A stretch of 64,000 nucleotides of DNA from Acidipropionibacterium sp. (GCA_022647765.1 JALCLH010000005.1:1-64000), one strand, 5' to 3'. Positions 8,354 to 17,871 are shown, counted from the stretch's first letter. Notes: generated from the sequence alone by a model not told the origin. Numbers and translations are program-made.

Positions 8354-9868
8354 ATGACATCGCCGCGAGACCCCATGCTCTTCGAGATGGCCTGGGCGGC
8401 GGACCCGCCGCTGCTCGTCAACCCCGAGCTCGGCGTCTCGAAGCTGACCTCGCGCACCGCTGCGAGGAGCTTTCACAGCGACGTCACCCTGCTCGACTCC
8501 ACCGATCACCGGCTGCAGCGCTCCGGGGTGGTGCTGGCGCACCGGGTTGTCGACTCCCTGGGCGAGTGGTACATGGACGCCCCCGCCTGGCGGCCGTGGC
8601 TGCCGGTGGACTGCTCGGTGGCCCTGGACGGCGCCGGGGAGCTGCCGCTGGACTTCAGCTGCCTCACCAAGCCCTTCCTGCGCGGGGCCCCGCTGTCCCC
8701 GTCGGCGGCGCTGCGCTGCGAGAGCGACGAGGTGAGCCTGCTCGGCCCGGGCGGGGAGCCGTTGGCCGATGTCGTCGACGCCCGGATCAAGGTGACCAGA
8801 TCGGGCGTCACCATCAGCCGGGCCCGCGAGATCACGCTCACCCCGCGGACCGATCTCAGCCAGCGGCTGCGCGACTGGGTGGCCATCCGGATGATCGCCC
8901 TGGGGGCGACCCAGGTCGACGCCTTCCCGACGGCCCAGGAGCGCCTGGGCCCGCCCGCCGGAGCGCTCCCGGACTTCCCGCGGCCCGGGCACCTCAATCC
9001 GGGGGCCACCCTGGAGGGATTCGTCACGAATCGGCTGGCCGGCAGCCTGCGCCAGGTCATCGAGGCGGATCTGGCGGCCCGCAGCATGGGCATGCATCTT
9101 CACTCCGGGACGGCCGAGCATCTGCTGGCGCACTTCGGCGAGCCCGAGGCGATCCTGGAGAGCCGGAGGCCCGAGGATCTCTCGGATCTGGGCACCGATC
9201 CGGTGGTGCACTCCTCAATGGGCATCCACGATGAGAGGCACGGCAGGATCGACGCCCTGCGGACGGCGCTGGGCGATCTGGCCATTGTGGTGGACGGTCT
9301 GGCCGAGCTGCTGGAACCGCGCTGGGTGCGCGAACTGACGGTGCTGCTCGACCAGGTGCTCGAGCTGGATCCCGCCCGGATCACCATTCACCGGATGCCC
9401 GAGGGCTACTACCGGCTGCTCGACATGCTGGTGGTCGCGGTCCGCGCCCCGAAGCTGGTCCGCGACGGGGCGGTGCCGGCCCGGCCGGTGCTCGTCTCGA
9501 TGGTCCGCGGCGCCGTCTCCCAGGTGCTGCGGCTGTGCGACAAGCTGGACGTCGGCACCGATCACGGCTGGGCCAGGGCCAGACGCCAGGCCGAGGCCGC
9601 CGCGGCGCTGGCCGCCACCCTGCGGGTCGACAAGCGGGCCGGGAAGGTGGCCCGCCGGCTCGAGAAGGTGGCGACGATGCTGGCCGACACCGGCTCGGTG
9701 CACGAGGGCCCGATGCCCGAGGAGATCGCTCAGCTCACCCCGGCGGCCGCCTTCGCCGCGGGACGCCGTCTGGAGCGCCGGCTCGCCGGGATCGCGATCG
9801 CGCGCGACACCTTCGTCGAGAAATGGCCGGACCAGCGCGCCAAGCTCCTCAAGGCGGTGACGCCGTGA
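8354..9868 (+). CDS. CYTH/CHAD-like protein
   Basis: 504 residues from the ATG at 8354. The N-terminal third has a CYTH-like signature (LLDSTDHRLQRSGVVLAHR, then a W...LPVD stretch). The C-terminal half is helical with conserved His/Arg (SMGIHDERHGRIDALR, EPRWVRELTVLLDQVL), as in CHAD domains, which bind polyphosphate or phosphorylated ligands. The assignment rests on these patterns and the canonical Lys of CHAD is not certain. It overlaps tmk by 4 bp, so it is translated with it. The role next to topA-tmk-holB is unknown. Confidence 0.6.
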   Translation: MTSPRDPMLFEMAWAADPPLLVNPELGVSKLTSRTAARSFHSDVTLLDSTDHRLQRSGVVLAHRVVDSLGEWYMDAPAWRPWLPVDCSVALDGAGELPLDFSCLTKPFLRGAPLSPSAALRCESDEVSLLGPGGEPLADVVDARIKVTRSGVTISRAREITLTPRTDLSQRLRDWVAIRMIALGATQVDAFPTAQERLGPPAGALPDFPRPGHLNPGATLEGFVTNRLAGSLRQVIEADLAARSMGMHLHSGTAEHLLAHFGEPEAILESRRPEDLSDLGTDPVVHSSMGIHDERHGRIDALRTALGDLAIVVDGLAELLEPRWVRELTVLLDQVLELDPARITIHRMPEGYYRLLDMLVVAVRAPKLVRDGAVPARPVLVSMVRGAVSQVLRLCDKLDVGTDHGWARARRQAEAAAALAATLRVDKRAGKVARRLEKVATMLADTGSVHEGPMPEEIAQLTPAAAFAAGRRLERRLAGIAIARDTFVEKWPDQRAKLLKAVTP

Positions 9869-10584
9869 CCGACCGCATGAGTGGCCGCGGCCTGTTCGTG
9901 GTGCTGGAGGGCGGCGACTCGGTGGGCAAGACCACCCAGACCCGCTATCTGGACCGCTGGCTCGACCAGGCGGGCGTCTCCCATCTGCTGACCCGCGAGC
10001 CGGGCGGCACCCCGCTCGGCAGCCAGATCCGCAGGCTCCTGCTCGATCCGGCGTCGGGGGCCATCAGCGCCAAGGCCGAGGCCCTGCTCTACAACGCCGA
10101 CAAGGCACAGCACCTCGACCAGGTGGTCCGGCCCGCGCTGGCCCGCGGGGAGCTGGTGGTCTGCGACCGCTATGTCGACTCCACGCTGGCCTACCAGGGG
10201 GCCGGAAGAGTGCTGGACGCCGGGGAGATCGAGACCCTGGCGCGCTGGGGCACCGACGGGCTGAGGCCCGATCTCACCATCCTGCTGGACGCCGATCCGG
10301 CCGAGACCACCGCCACCATCGTCGACAAGGACCGGCTGGAGGCCGAGAGCCTCGACTTCCACCGCCGGGTCCGCGCCGAGTTCCTGAGACTCGCCCGGGC
10401 CGATCCGCAGCGCTATCTGGTGCTCCCTGCGCGCGATTCCAGACAGGCCATCGCGGAGGCGATCCGGGCCCGGATCGCGCAACTGCTGCACATCCCGCCA
10501 GAACTGTTGGAATCGGAACTGTCGGAATCAGAACTGTCGGAGCCGTCAGAACTGTCGGACCCGGATGGCATCATCGGGCCATGA
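9865..10584 (+). CDS. tmk: thymidylate kinase (dTMP kinase)
   Basis: 239 residues from the GTG at 9865, overlapping the CHAD stop; ATG 9877 is an alternative. P-loop GGDSVGKTT at residues 16-24, then the DR(Y/H)-type motif CDRYVDSTLAYQG and the REPGGT loop that places catalysis in the P-loop region. It phosphorylates dTMP to dTDP for DNA synthesis. The last 25 residues are a repetitive Glu-Leu-Ser tail (ESELSESELSEPSELS) beyond the usual end of the family. The stop overlaps holB. Confidence 0.93.
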   Translation: MTDRMSGRGLFVVLEGGDSVGKTTQTRYLDRWLDQAGVSHLLTREPGGTPLGSQIRRLLLDPASGAISAKAEALLYNADKAQHLDQVVRPALARGELVVCDRYVDSTLAYQGAGRVLDAGEIETLARWGTDGLRPDLTILLDADPAETTATIVDKDRLEAESLDFHRRVRAEFLRLARADPQRYLVLPARDSRQAIAEAIRARIAQLLHIPPELLESELSESELSEPSELSDPDGIIGP

Positions 10585-11813
10585 GCACGATGAACGCCCG
10601 GCCCCGGCAGGCCTCCCCGGCCCAGCAGTCCCCGTTGACCGGGGTGTGGTCCGACCTGGTCGGCCAGGAGCTGGCCGTGCAGACCCTGCGTCGCGCCGTG
10701 GAGGCGGGCGGCCATGCGATGAGCCACGCCTGGCTGCTCACCGGGCCGCCCGGATCGGGGCGCTCGAACGCCGCCCGCGCCTTCGCCGCCGCACTGGAAT
10801 GCCCCGACGGCGGCTGCGGGCACTGCAACGCCTGTCGCACAGCCTTGTCGGGGGCCCACCCGGACGTCTCCCTGGTGCGCACCGAGACCCTGTCGATCGG
10901 CGTCGGCGAGGTCCGCGAGCTGGTCCGGCGGGCGTCGATGAGCCCCTCGACCGGGCGCCACCAGGTGCTCGTCGTGGAGGATGCCGACCGGATCACCGAG
11001 CGCGGCGCCGACGCCCTGCTCAAGGCCATCGAGGAGCCCACCCCGTTCACCGTGTGGGTGCTGTGCGCCCCGACACCCGACGACGTCATCATCACCATCC
11101 GCTCGCGCTGCCGTCAGCTGCACCTGGCGACCCCCCGGGACGCCGCAGTCGCCGAGCTGCTGACCGGCCGCGACGGCGTCGACCCACAGCTGGCCGCCAC
11201 CGTCGCCCGGGCCGCCCAGGGCCATATCGGACGCGCCCGCCGGCTGGCCCGCGACGAGACCGCCAGACGGCGTCGCGACCGGATTCTGGAGCTCCCCACC
11301 CGGCTGCGCAGCCTCGGCGACTGCCTGCGGGCGGCCCAGGAGCTCATCTCCGAGACCGCCGAGGAGGCCGCCTCGGCCACCGCCGATCAGGACGCCGCCG
11401 AGCGCGCCGAGCTGGAGAAGGCGCTGGGCTTCGGCACCCAGGGCGCCCGTCCCCGGCACGCCGCCGCTGCTCTCAAGGACCTGGAGGATGAGCAGAAGCT
11501 GCGCGTCAAGCGCCTCCAGCGCGACGCCCTGGACCGGGTGCTCACCGAGCTCACCACCTTCCACCGCGATGTGCTGGCGGTCCAGACCGGCGCCGTGCTG
11601 CCGGGAGAGGAGGAGCAGCTGACCGGCTGTCGGCTGGTGAACTCCTCGCTGGTCGCGCAGATCCGCTCGGTGGCCGAGTCCTCGACCCCCGACGACACGA
11701 TCCGCCGGATCGACGCCATCCTGGAGGCTCGCACCGCCCTGGAGACCAACGTCGCTCCGCTGTTGGCGATGGAGGCACTGCTGACCGGTATGCGTGTTGA
11801 TCCGTTGCGATGA
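10581..11813 (+). CDS. holB: DNA polymerase III delta' subunit
   Basis: 410 residues. The AAA+ clamp-loader fold has a degenerate Walker A (GPPGSGRS, Arg in place of Lys), as expected for delta', which does not hydrolyse ATP. A four-Cys zinc module lies at Cys74, 79, 82 and 85. VVEDADRITERGADALLKAIEEP and the SRC motif (IRSRCRQL) follow. The long helical C-terminus is typical of actinobacteria. It overlaps the end of tmk by 4 bp, and the tmk-holB pairing is conserved widely. Confidence 0.93.
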   Translation: MSTMNARPRQASPAQQSPLTGVWSDLVGQELAVQTLRRAVEAGGHAMSHAWLLTGPPGSGRSNAARAFAAALECPDGGCGHCNACRTALSGAHPDVSLVRTETLSIGVGEVRELVRRASMSPSTGRHQVLVVEDADRITERGADALLKAIEEPTPFTVWVLCAPTPDDVIITIRSRCRQLHLATPRDAAVAELLTGRDGVDPQLAATVARAAQGHIGRARRLARDETARRRRDRILELPTRLRSLGDCLRAAQELISETAEEAASATADQDAAERAELEKALGFGTQGARPRHAAAALKDLEDEQKLRVKRLQRDALDRVLTELTTFHRDVLAVQTGAVLPGEEEQLTGCRLVNSSLVAQIRSVAESSTPDDTIRRIDAILEARTALETNVAPLLAMEALLTGMRVDPLR

Positions 11814-11889
11814 CCGGTTCTGATGAGACAGTGGGAGTGTGCCGAGCCGTCTGATCACGCCCGGCCGAACCGAGCTGTGAGGAGCTGAC

Positions 11890-12723
11890 GTGAGCAAGGC
11901 TGTCAAGAGGACGACCGGCGACGGCGCACCGGACGACGCTGACAACGAGACCACGCGATTCATCTCGTCCGAGGACGCGACCGAGACCCAGGTGCTCGGC
12001 TCCCAGGACGCCCTGGGCGGCGGGTATCCGGATTCCCGCCCCCAGGATTACCGGATCGATGAGGGCACCGAGCACACCCGGGTGATCTCCGAGCAGCCGC
12101 TCGCTGGCGATGCCGGCAGCGCCGCCGCTCTCCAGGCGGAGGCCGCCGAGCGGGCTCGCCGCGAGGCCGAGGAGAGACGCCGTCAGGAGGCCGAGCAGCG
12201 GGCCATCGAGCGCGCCTCCCGGGAGCGATCGCTGGGCACCGTCCCGCCGCCGGTCGAGCCCGACCCGGCCCCGGTCGAGGTGCCGCGCCAGGTCACCGAC
12301 CGCGCATTCGCCTCGCTGGGCCTGCTCATCTTCCGCATCGTGATCGCCGGCGTTCTGGGGGTGCACGGCTTCCAGCACCTCACCCAACGCGCCGACACCC
12401 TCTCGATGATCAACCAGACCGGTCTCCCATACGCCGACTACCTGGTGTGGGTGCTCGGCATCGGAGAGTGCCTGGCGGGGCTGGGAATCCTGGTCGGACT
12501 GTGGACCCGGGCGGCCGGGCTGGGCGCCACGGCGATCGGCGTGCTCGCCCTGGTCTACGTGCACTGGCACGGCTTCAACATCTTCGAGAACTCCGGCATC
12601 GCGGGGGAGCCGGCCCTGCTGGTCGCCGCCAGCGGACTCCTGCTGTTCTTCATCGGCAGCGGCGGGTGGGGGCTGGACGCCGGCCCGCGCCGGCGTCGCG
12701 CCATCCGGAAGGCGACCCGCTGA
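11890..12723 (+). CDS. DoxX-family membrane protein
   Basis: 277 residues, starting at a GTG after GAGGAGCTGA. The first 130 residues are hydrophilic, with an Ala/Glu/Arg-rich coiled-coil-like stretch (EAAERARREAEERRRQ). They are followed by four hydrophobic segments: GLLIFRIVIAGVLGVHG, the GECLAGLGILVG region, ATAIGVLALVYVHW and a last one at ALLVAASGLLLFFIG. The four-helix block with HGFQHL and GIGECLAG matches DoxX. DoxX proteins take part in redox or thiol stress functions; the exact activity is unknown. Confidence 0.82.
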   Translation: MSKAVKRTTGDGAPDDADNETTRFISSEDATETQVLGSQDALGGGYPDSRPQDYRIDEGTEHTRVISEQPLAGDAGSAAALQAEAAERARREAEERRRQEAEQRAIERASRERSLGTVPPPVEPDPAPVEVPRQVTDRAFASLGLLIFRIVIAGVLGVHGFQHLTQRADTLSMINQTGLPYADYLVWVLGIGECLAGLGILVGLWTRAAGLGATAIGVLALVYVHWHGFNIFENSGIAGEPALLVAASGLLLFFIGSGGWGLDAGPRRRRAIRKATR

Positions 12724-12756
12724 GAGATCCGAGGGTGATGCTCTAGGCTCACCCAC

Positions 12757-13623
12757 ATGTCGCAGGTAGTCCCGTCTCAGGTGATAGCGGTCGCCTTCCA
12801 GGAGAACGGCAGACTGCACTACCTCGACGTGGCGGGCCTGCGAGTGAAGGTGGGCGACTGGGTGCTCTACCCGACCCCGGACGGCAACGAGGTGGCGCGC
12901 TGCGTGTGGGGTCCCGAACCGGTGGACGACGCCGTTCCGGCCGCCCCGCGGTGTGCCGGAATCGCCACCGAGGCTCAGGTCCGGCTGGCCGCCGAGCACC
13001 GCGCCGAGCGCGAGGAGATCTCCGAGCTGGTGCGCCAGACCGCCGCCGAGCAGGGCCTCGAGATGGGCCTGCTGGCGGTCGACCTCATCGACCACGAGGA
13101 CGGGACGCGACTGGTGGCGGTCTACTACCGCAGCCCCCGCCGGATCGACTTCCGCAGCTTCGTGCCGAAACTGGCCGGAAAGCTGCACTGCCGGGTCGAC
13201 ATGCGTCAGGTCTTCGGGCGCAATCCGGCCCGGATCACCGGCGGGGTCGGGGTCTGCGGCCGCGACCTGTGCTGCACCACCTTCCTGGAGGAGCCGGAGG
13301 CGATCGGGATGCGGCTGGCCGCAGACCAGGGCTACGCCGCGAATCCGCTGGGGGGCACCGGCGCCTGCGGGAAGCTGATGTGCTGCCTGCGCTACGAGCA
13401 CCCGTACTACACCGACTTCAACTCCCGAGCTCCGGCGATCGGCCGGACCGTGGAGACGCCGGCCGGGACCGGACGGGTGATCGGCCACGACGCCCCCTCC
13501 CAGACCGTGCAGGTCGCTGTTAACGGCAGGACGGTGGGCTGTCCGCTGGCCTCGGTGTGCACCACCGCTGCCCGGCGTCGCAACCGTGAAGACCACCTGC
13601 GTGATGACGAGGGGGAGCTGTGA
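12757..13623 (+). CDS. PSP1-domain protein, RicT/YaaT-like
   Basis: 288 residues. The C-terminal PSP1 domain includes the paired cysteine signatures GVCGRDLCC and GACGKLMCC, which in RicT (YaaT) help hold a 4Fe-4S cluster in the Ric complex controlling mRNA maturation. Its place just after holB, with one gene between, is the conserved neighbourhood of this family in Gram-positives. RicA and RicF partners are not visible here, so the complex may differ. The stop overlaps the GTG of the next gene. Confidence 0.85.
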   Translation: MSQVVPSQVIAVAFQENGRLHYLDVAGLRVKVGDWVLYPTPDGNEVARCVWGPEPVDDAVPAAPRCAGIATEAQVRLAAEHRAEREEISELVRQTAAEQGLEMGLLAVDLIDHEDGTRLVAVYYRSPRRIDFRSFVPKLAGKLHCRVDMRQVFGRNPARITGGVGVCGRDLCCTTFLEEPEAIGMRLAADQGYAANPLGGTGACGKLMCCLRYEHPYYTDFNSRAPAIGRTVETPAGTGRVIGHDAPSQTVQVAVNGRTVGCPLASVCTTAARRRNREDHLRDDEGEL

Positions 13624-15332
13624 GACGCCGTATGGGACGACCACTGGCCGGCCTGGCCGCCGCACTGACCGCCGCCGCGCTGCTGGCGAGCGGGTGCGGT
13701 GCGGGGAGCGGGGCGTCCTCCCCGACGGTCTCCTCCCCGCAGACGAGCACGACCCCGTCGGGCGTCGCCCCTGGTCCCGGCCCCAGTGCCGGCGCGGGAG
13801 AGCCGAGCCGATCCTGGTCCCCGGCCGCCAGCCCGGCGGCAGCCGACCCGCCGGTGGCGTCCTTCGATCCCGCCGCTCACGCCGTCTTCACCGGCTACAC
13901 CTCGCCCGACCGGCAGCTGACAATCACCTCGAAGGCCACGCCGAAGGGATTCACCCGGGCGCCGTCGGGATCGGGGATGGACCGCTATCTGAACGCGCAG
14001 ATCAGCTGGACCGGCTGCGGGGACTTCCAGTGCGGCACGGTCGCGGTGCCGCTGGACTGGGATCGGCCCGACGGCCAGGCGATCACGCTCAAGATGAAGA
14101 AGAAGGCCGCCGCAAGCGCGTCGAAGGGGACGCTGTTCATCAATCCCGGCGGCCCCGGCGTCTCCGGTCAGGACATGCTCGCCGACTTCGACACCGGCTC
14201 CTTCCCCGGCTACGACGTCATCGCCTGGGACCCCCGCGGATCCGGGCAGTCGACGCCGGTGACCTGCGGCACCCCGGCGCAGACCGACGCCTTCTACAAT
14301 CTCAACACCTCCCCGGCGACGCAGTCGCAGTGGAATGCCGCGATCGCCGGCAACAAGGCCTTCGCCGATCAGTGCCGGGCCTCCTCGGGAGTCCTGCTGG
14401 ACCACATCTCCACCATCGACACCGCCCGCGACCTGGACTACCTGCGCTCGCGGGTGGGGGACCCCAGGCTCAACTACCTGGGCATCTCCTACGGCACCTT
14501 CATCGGCGCCACCTACGCGGAGCTCTATCCGGGGCGGACCGGCCGGATGGTGCTGGACTCGGCGGTCAACATCACCGACAACGACTCGGTCACCCAGGTG
14601 ATGGGTTTCGACAAGGCCTATCGGGCCTTCGCCCAGTGGTGCGCCCAGAACCAGCCCTCCTGCGGCATGGGGAGTTCCGCCGATGAGGTGATCGGGCGCA
14701 CCACGGCCTTCCTCAACCGGATGGGCCGGACGCCGTTGATGGTCGGCTCGCGCCCGCTCACCCAGAACCTGGCGGCCACCGGCCTGGCCTACTTCCTCTA
14801 CTCGGGGGCCGAGTCCTACCGGTATCTGGCCGGCGCGCTGCAATGGGCGATGGTCCGCGGCGACGGCCGGTACCTGCTGCAGGCGGCCGACGTGCTCAAC
14901 GGCCGCGACCCGAGGACCGGCCAGTGGGACGCCTCCGCCTTCGCCTTCCCGGCGATCCTGTGCGCCGATTCCGCCGACGACGGACTGTCCGGCGCCCGCT
15001 CCCAGTGGGCTACCGATCAGAAGGACGCGCCCATCCTCGGCAAGGCCTTCGGGGTCGGTCTGGTGTGCGTGTACTGGACCGCCAGGCCCGCCGCGCAGTT
15101 GAGGATCACCGCCAAGGGGGCGGCGCCGGTCGTGGTGCTGGGGGTCACCGGGGATCCGGCGACGCCCTATCAGCAGGCCCAGTGGATGGCCGGCCAGATG
15201 TCCTCGGCGGTGCTGGTGACCTGGCGCGGGGCCGGTCACTCCGCCTGGGAGCTGGGCAACAGCTGTCTGCGCCGGTCGGTGACCGGGTACCTCAACGATG
15301 GTGCGGTGCCCCGCAACGGCTTGACCTGCTGA
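13620..15332 (+). CDS. secreted alpha/beta-hydrolase lipoprotein (tripeptidyl aminopeptidase-like, S33)
   Basis: 570 residues. A signal peptide of about 23 residues ends in a lipobox (LLASGC), so it is a predicted membrane-anchored exported lipoprotein. A Ser/Pro/Ala-rich linker follows. The hydrolase core has the oxyanion motif NPGGPGVSG, nucleophile Ser in GISYGTFIG and a C-terminal TAP-like domain with VTGDPATPY and a GAGHSAW histidine. Family members remove N-terminal tripeptides from secreted proteins. ATG 13632 is an alternative start. Confidence 0.88.
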   Translation: MRRRMGRPLAGLAAALTAAALLASGCGAGSGASSPTVSSPQTSTTPSGVAPGPGPSAGAGEPSRSWSPAASPAAADPPVASFDPAAHAVFTGYTSPDRQLTITSKATPKGFTRAPSGSGMDRYLNAQISWTGCGDFQCGTVAVPLDWDRPDGQAITLKMKKKAAASASKGTLFINPGGPGVSGQDMLADFDTGSFPGYDVIAWDPRGSGQSTPVTCGTPAQTDAFYNLNTSPATQSQWNAAIAGNKAFADQCRASSGVLLDHISTIDTARDLDYLRSRVGDPRLNYLGISYGTFIGATYAELYPGRTGRMVLDSAVNITDNDSVTQVMGFDKAYRAFAQWCAQNQPSCGMGSSADEVIGRTTAFLNRMGRTPLMVGSRPLTQNLAATGLAYFLYSGAESYRYLAGALQWAMVRGDGRYLLQAADVLNGRDPRTGQWDASAFAFPAILCADSADDGLSGARSQWATDQKDAPILGKAFGVGLVCVYWTARPAAQLRITAKGAAPVVVLGVTGDPATPYQQAQWMAGQMSSAVLVTWRGAGHSAWELGNSCLRRSVTGYLNDGAVPRNGLTC

Positions 15333-15522
15333 GGCTTGGTGTCTGCCGGAGTCTGCTGTTCGCTGCGATCGGCGGGGGGCTGTGATGGCACGGCCTGGCG
15401 CGGTTCGTGGCGTCCCCGTTTTGGGTCCTGTGGCTACCGTTACCGGTATCTGAAGGACGCGGCGCGACCTTCCCCTCGATCTTCCGGGAGGTTTGCCGCC
15501 GCGGCAGCAGGAGAGGACCGTG

Positions 15523-15846
15523 ATGCCGGGCACCGTTGGAGGCAGATGCGTCCGACTCGTCGGAGTGATGGCTCTGGTGGCCGCCCTGCTGCTGCTCGAG
15601 TGGGCCTGGCGCAGTCATGTCTGGTCGGGCCTGGAACGGCGCGACGGCCAGTGCGTGATGGTGGGCGCCCGGGTGGACAACGGACAGGTCCCGATCGTCC
15701 CCTGCGAGCGGTCCGGGGCGCGTCTGGTGACCAGCGTGGTGAGGCCCACCGGCAGCTGCGGCCAGGGCGAGGAGAAGGTCAGCGTGCGTCAGGAGATGAG
15801 CCACGACACCGGCTACATCGGTGCGCTCTGCTTGAAGAATCCGTGA
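15523..15846 (+). CDS. small membrane-anchored protein, LppU-like
   Basis: 107 residues from the ATG at 15523, preceded by AGGAGAGGA. One N-terminal transmembrane segment (LVGVMALVAALLLLEWAW) is followed by an exported domain with four spaced cysteines (GQCVMVG, IVPCERSGA, GSCGQG, ALCLKN). The C-V-x(n)-V-x-C-x(3)-G-A pattern resembles the LppU/SCO3897 family of unknown function. The 190 bp before it show no gene. Confidence 0.65.
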   Translation: MPGTVGGRCVRLVGVMALVAALLLLEWAWRSHVWSGLERRDGQCVMVGARVDNGQVPIVPCERSGARLVTSVVRPTGSCGQGEEKVSVRQEMSHDTGYIGALCLKNP

Positions 15847-15852
15847 GTTGAG

Positions 15853-15872
15853 CCAAAGGGACGCGCCCTTGG
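15853..15872. terminator. short hairpin between convergent genes
   Basis: CCAAAGGG-ACGCG-CCCTTGG lies between convergent stops at 15846 and 15890. The stem is short, so this is only a candidate shared terminator. Confidence 0.4.
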
Positions 15873-15889
15873 AACCCCGTTTCCCCGGA

Positions 15890-17593
15890 CTACTTCAGCA
15901 TTGCGGTGCGCAGGACGTCCAGCGGGAGTCCGCCCAGGGTCAGGGCCCGGGTGTGGAAGTCTTTGAGGTCGAAGCCCTGCGGATCGGCCGCACGGGCGGC
16001 GTCCCGAAGCTCCAGCCAGGTGCGCTCCCCGATCTTGTAGGCGGGCGCCTGACCCGGCCATCCGAAGTACCGGTTGACCTCGAACAGGGCCGAACCGCGG
16101 TCCATCGAGACATGCCGATTGAAGAAGGTCCAGGCCTTGTCCCAGTCCCACAGGCCGCCGCCGACCTCGGCCGGGGCGTCGAAGCCGCAGTGCAGACCGA
16201 TGTCGAGGACCACCCGGGCGGCGCGCATCGACTGGCCGTCCAGCAGCCCCATGAAATGTCCCGGATCGTCCATGAACCCGAGGTCGGCCATCAGCCACTC
16301 GGCGTAGAGCGCCCAACCCTCGCCGTGACCCGAGGTCCAGCAGGCGTTGCGGCGCCACGAGTTGAGGCGGTCGTGCTGGGCGATCGCCGAGGAGAGCTGC
16401 AGGTGATGGCCGGGGACCCCCTCGTGGTAGACGGTGGTGAGCTCGCGCCAGGTGGTGAAGGAGTCGACCCCCTCGGGCACCGCCCACCACATCCGGCCGG
16501 GCCGCGAGAAGTCGTCGGAGGGGCCGGTGTAGTAGACCCCGCCGTCGTGGGTCGGGGCGATCATCCCTTCGATCCGGCGGGCCGGGGCGGGGATCTCGAA
16601 GTGGGTGCCGTCCAGGGCCTCGATGGCCTCGTCGGCGCGGGACTGCATCCACTCGCACAGCGCCGCGGTGCCCTGGATCTGGTAGGCCGGATCGGCGTCG
16701 AGGGCCTCGATGGCCTCGGCAACGGTGGCGCCGGGACGGATTCTGGACGCCGTCTCGCGCTGCAGCTCCTCGATCCGGGCCAGTTCCTGCTGGCCCCAGC
16801 GGTAGGTCTCGGCCAGATCGATGGTGGACCCGAGGAACTCCCGGGAGGCCAGCCGGTAGCGGGTGATGCCGACGGCGTCCTGGTCGGTGGCGACCTTGGC
16901 GATCTCATCGCGCAGCACCGCCGCTGCCCGCCTGAAACCGTCGGCGGCGACCTGGACGGCGTCCGCCAGCCGGGAGTGGAGATCGTCGGGAAGGGGCCCG
17001 GAGGCCGTGGTGGCCTTGGCTGCGTAGTCGTCGAAGAAGCCGCCCGGGGCGGTCCAGCTGTCCACCTGTCCGGCCAGCAGGTCGACCTGCCGTCGGGCGG
17101 GCGGGACGCCGGCCGCCGCGGAGGCGCGCTGGGAGTCCAGCCAGCCGTCGATCGCCGCCGGGACGGCGTGCAGTCGGCGGGTGATCGTCTCCCACTGCTC
17201 GGGGGTGTCGGTGGGCATCGCGTCGTAGACCGAGCGGATCCAGTGCAGGCCCGAGTCGATGCCGTTGAGGGTGAGCAGGTCGTACCCGTTGTCGTGGGTC
17301 TGGGCCTCCAGGCCGAGCCGGTTGCGCATCGCCGCCACCGTGACCTCGTCGACGTCGTCGGCGGGCATCGCCTGGTCCAGCTCGTCCAGGGCGGTCATCG
17401 TGCGCCGGTAGTTGGCCTCCAGACCCGCGGGGGAGAGGTCGTCGTACTCGTCCTGGCGGACGTCCAGGCCGAGCTCGGTGGCGAACAGCGGGCTGGCCTC
17501 CACGATGGCCGAGTAGTACCGCTCGGCGACCTGGTCCACCTCGGTGTGGGGATGGTCGGCGGTCGGATCGGGGGAGTCAGAGAGTGAGGTCAC
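15890..17593 (-). CDS. DUF885 metallopeptidase-like protein
   Basis: 567 residues from the GTG at 17593 (VTSLSDSPDPT). The zinc-binding HExxGHH-type signature is seen as YHEGVPGHHLQ, with a distal Glu/Asp-rich helix and a C-terminal GEGWALYAEWLM block. All are typical of the DUF885 family, which includes carboxypeptidase-like zinc enzymes. There is no signal peptide, so it is probably cytoplasmic. It is single-gene, divergent from tRNA-Thr. Confidence 0.88.
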   Translation of the reverse strand: MTSLSDSPDPTADHPHTEVDQVAERYYSAIVEASPLFATELGLDVRQDEYDDLSPAGLEANYRRTMTALDELDQAMPADDVDEVTVAAMRNRLGLEAQTHDNGYDLLTLNGIDSGLHWIRSVYDAMPTDTPEQWETITRRLHAVPAAIDGWLDSQRASAAAGVPPARRQVDLLAGQVDSWTAPGGFFDDYAAKATTASGPLPDDLHSRLADAVQVAADGFRRAAAVLRDEIAKVATDQDAVGITRYRLASREFLGSTIDLAETYRWGQQELARIEELQRETASRIRPGATVAEAIEALDADPAYQIQGTAALCEWMQSRADEAIEALDGTHFEIPAPARRIEGMIAPTHDGGVYYTGPSDDFSRPGRMWWAVPEGVDSFTTWRELTTVYHEGVPGHHLQLSSAIAQHDRLNSWRRNACWTSGHGEGWALYAEWLMADLGFMDDPGHFMGLLDGQSMRAARVVLDIGLHCGFDAPAEVGGGLWDWDKAWTFFNRHVSMDRGSALFEVNRYFGWPGQAPAYKIGERTWLELRDAARAADPQGFDLKDFHTRALTLGGLPLDVLRTAMLK

Positions 17594-17674
17594 GAGGCCG
17601 ACGTTATCGTGCCGGGCCGGCAGTATCGCGCTGATCTGTCCCCGGAGCTGCGGGTGATCTGTCACGCGAGCCTC

Positions 17675-17751
17675 GATGGACTTCACTCCCGCCTCGCCGT
17701 AGTCCAGCCCTGGAAGGGCGGCGGGACGGCGAGGCGGGAGTGAAATCCATC
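17675..17751. repeat. palindromic element B1 (TCACTC family)
   Basis: Arms of about 26 bp with one mismatch (GATGGACTTCACTCCCGCCT.. / ..AGGCGGGAGTGAAATCCATC) and an inner GCCCT/AGGGC stem. It lies between the starts of two divergent genes (DUF885 and tRNA-Thr), so it cannot act as a terminator for either. Homologous to B2 at 45529-45601, including the loop. Confidence 0.85.
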
Positions 17752-17819
17752 CTCCGGACCGGTGTTCTCACCCGACATCGATCGGCTCGCGGGATTTCGC
17801 CGGGCGGGGACCGGACCGG

Positions 17820-17825
17820 TATAGT
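17820..17825 (+). promoter_or_regulatory. -10 box for tRNA-Thr
   Basis: TATAGT, with TTCGCC 18 bp upstream as a weak -35 (17796-17801). It is 46 bp before the tRNA. Confidence 0.5.
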
Positions 17826-17871
17826 CTCAGCGGTCCGTCTACAGCTCTTCGTGGGGCTTCGCGGCGGACAG

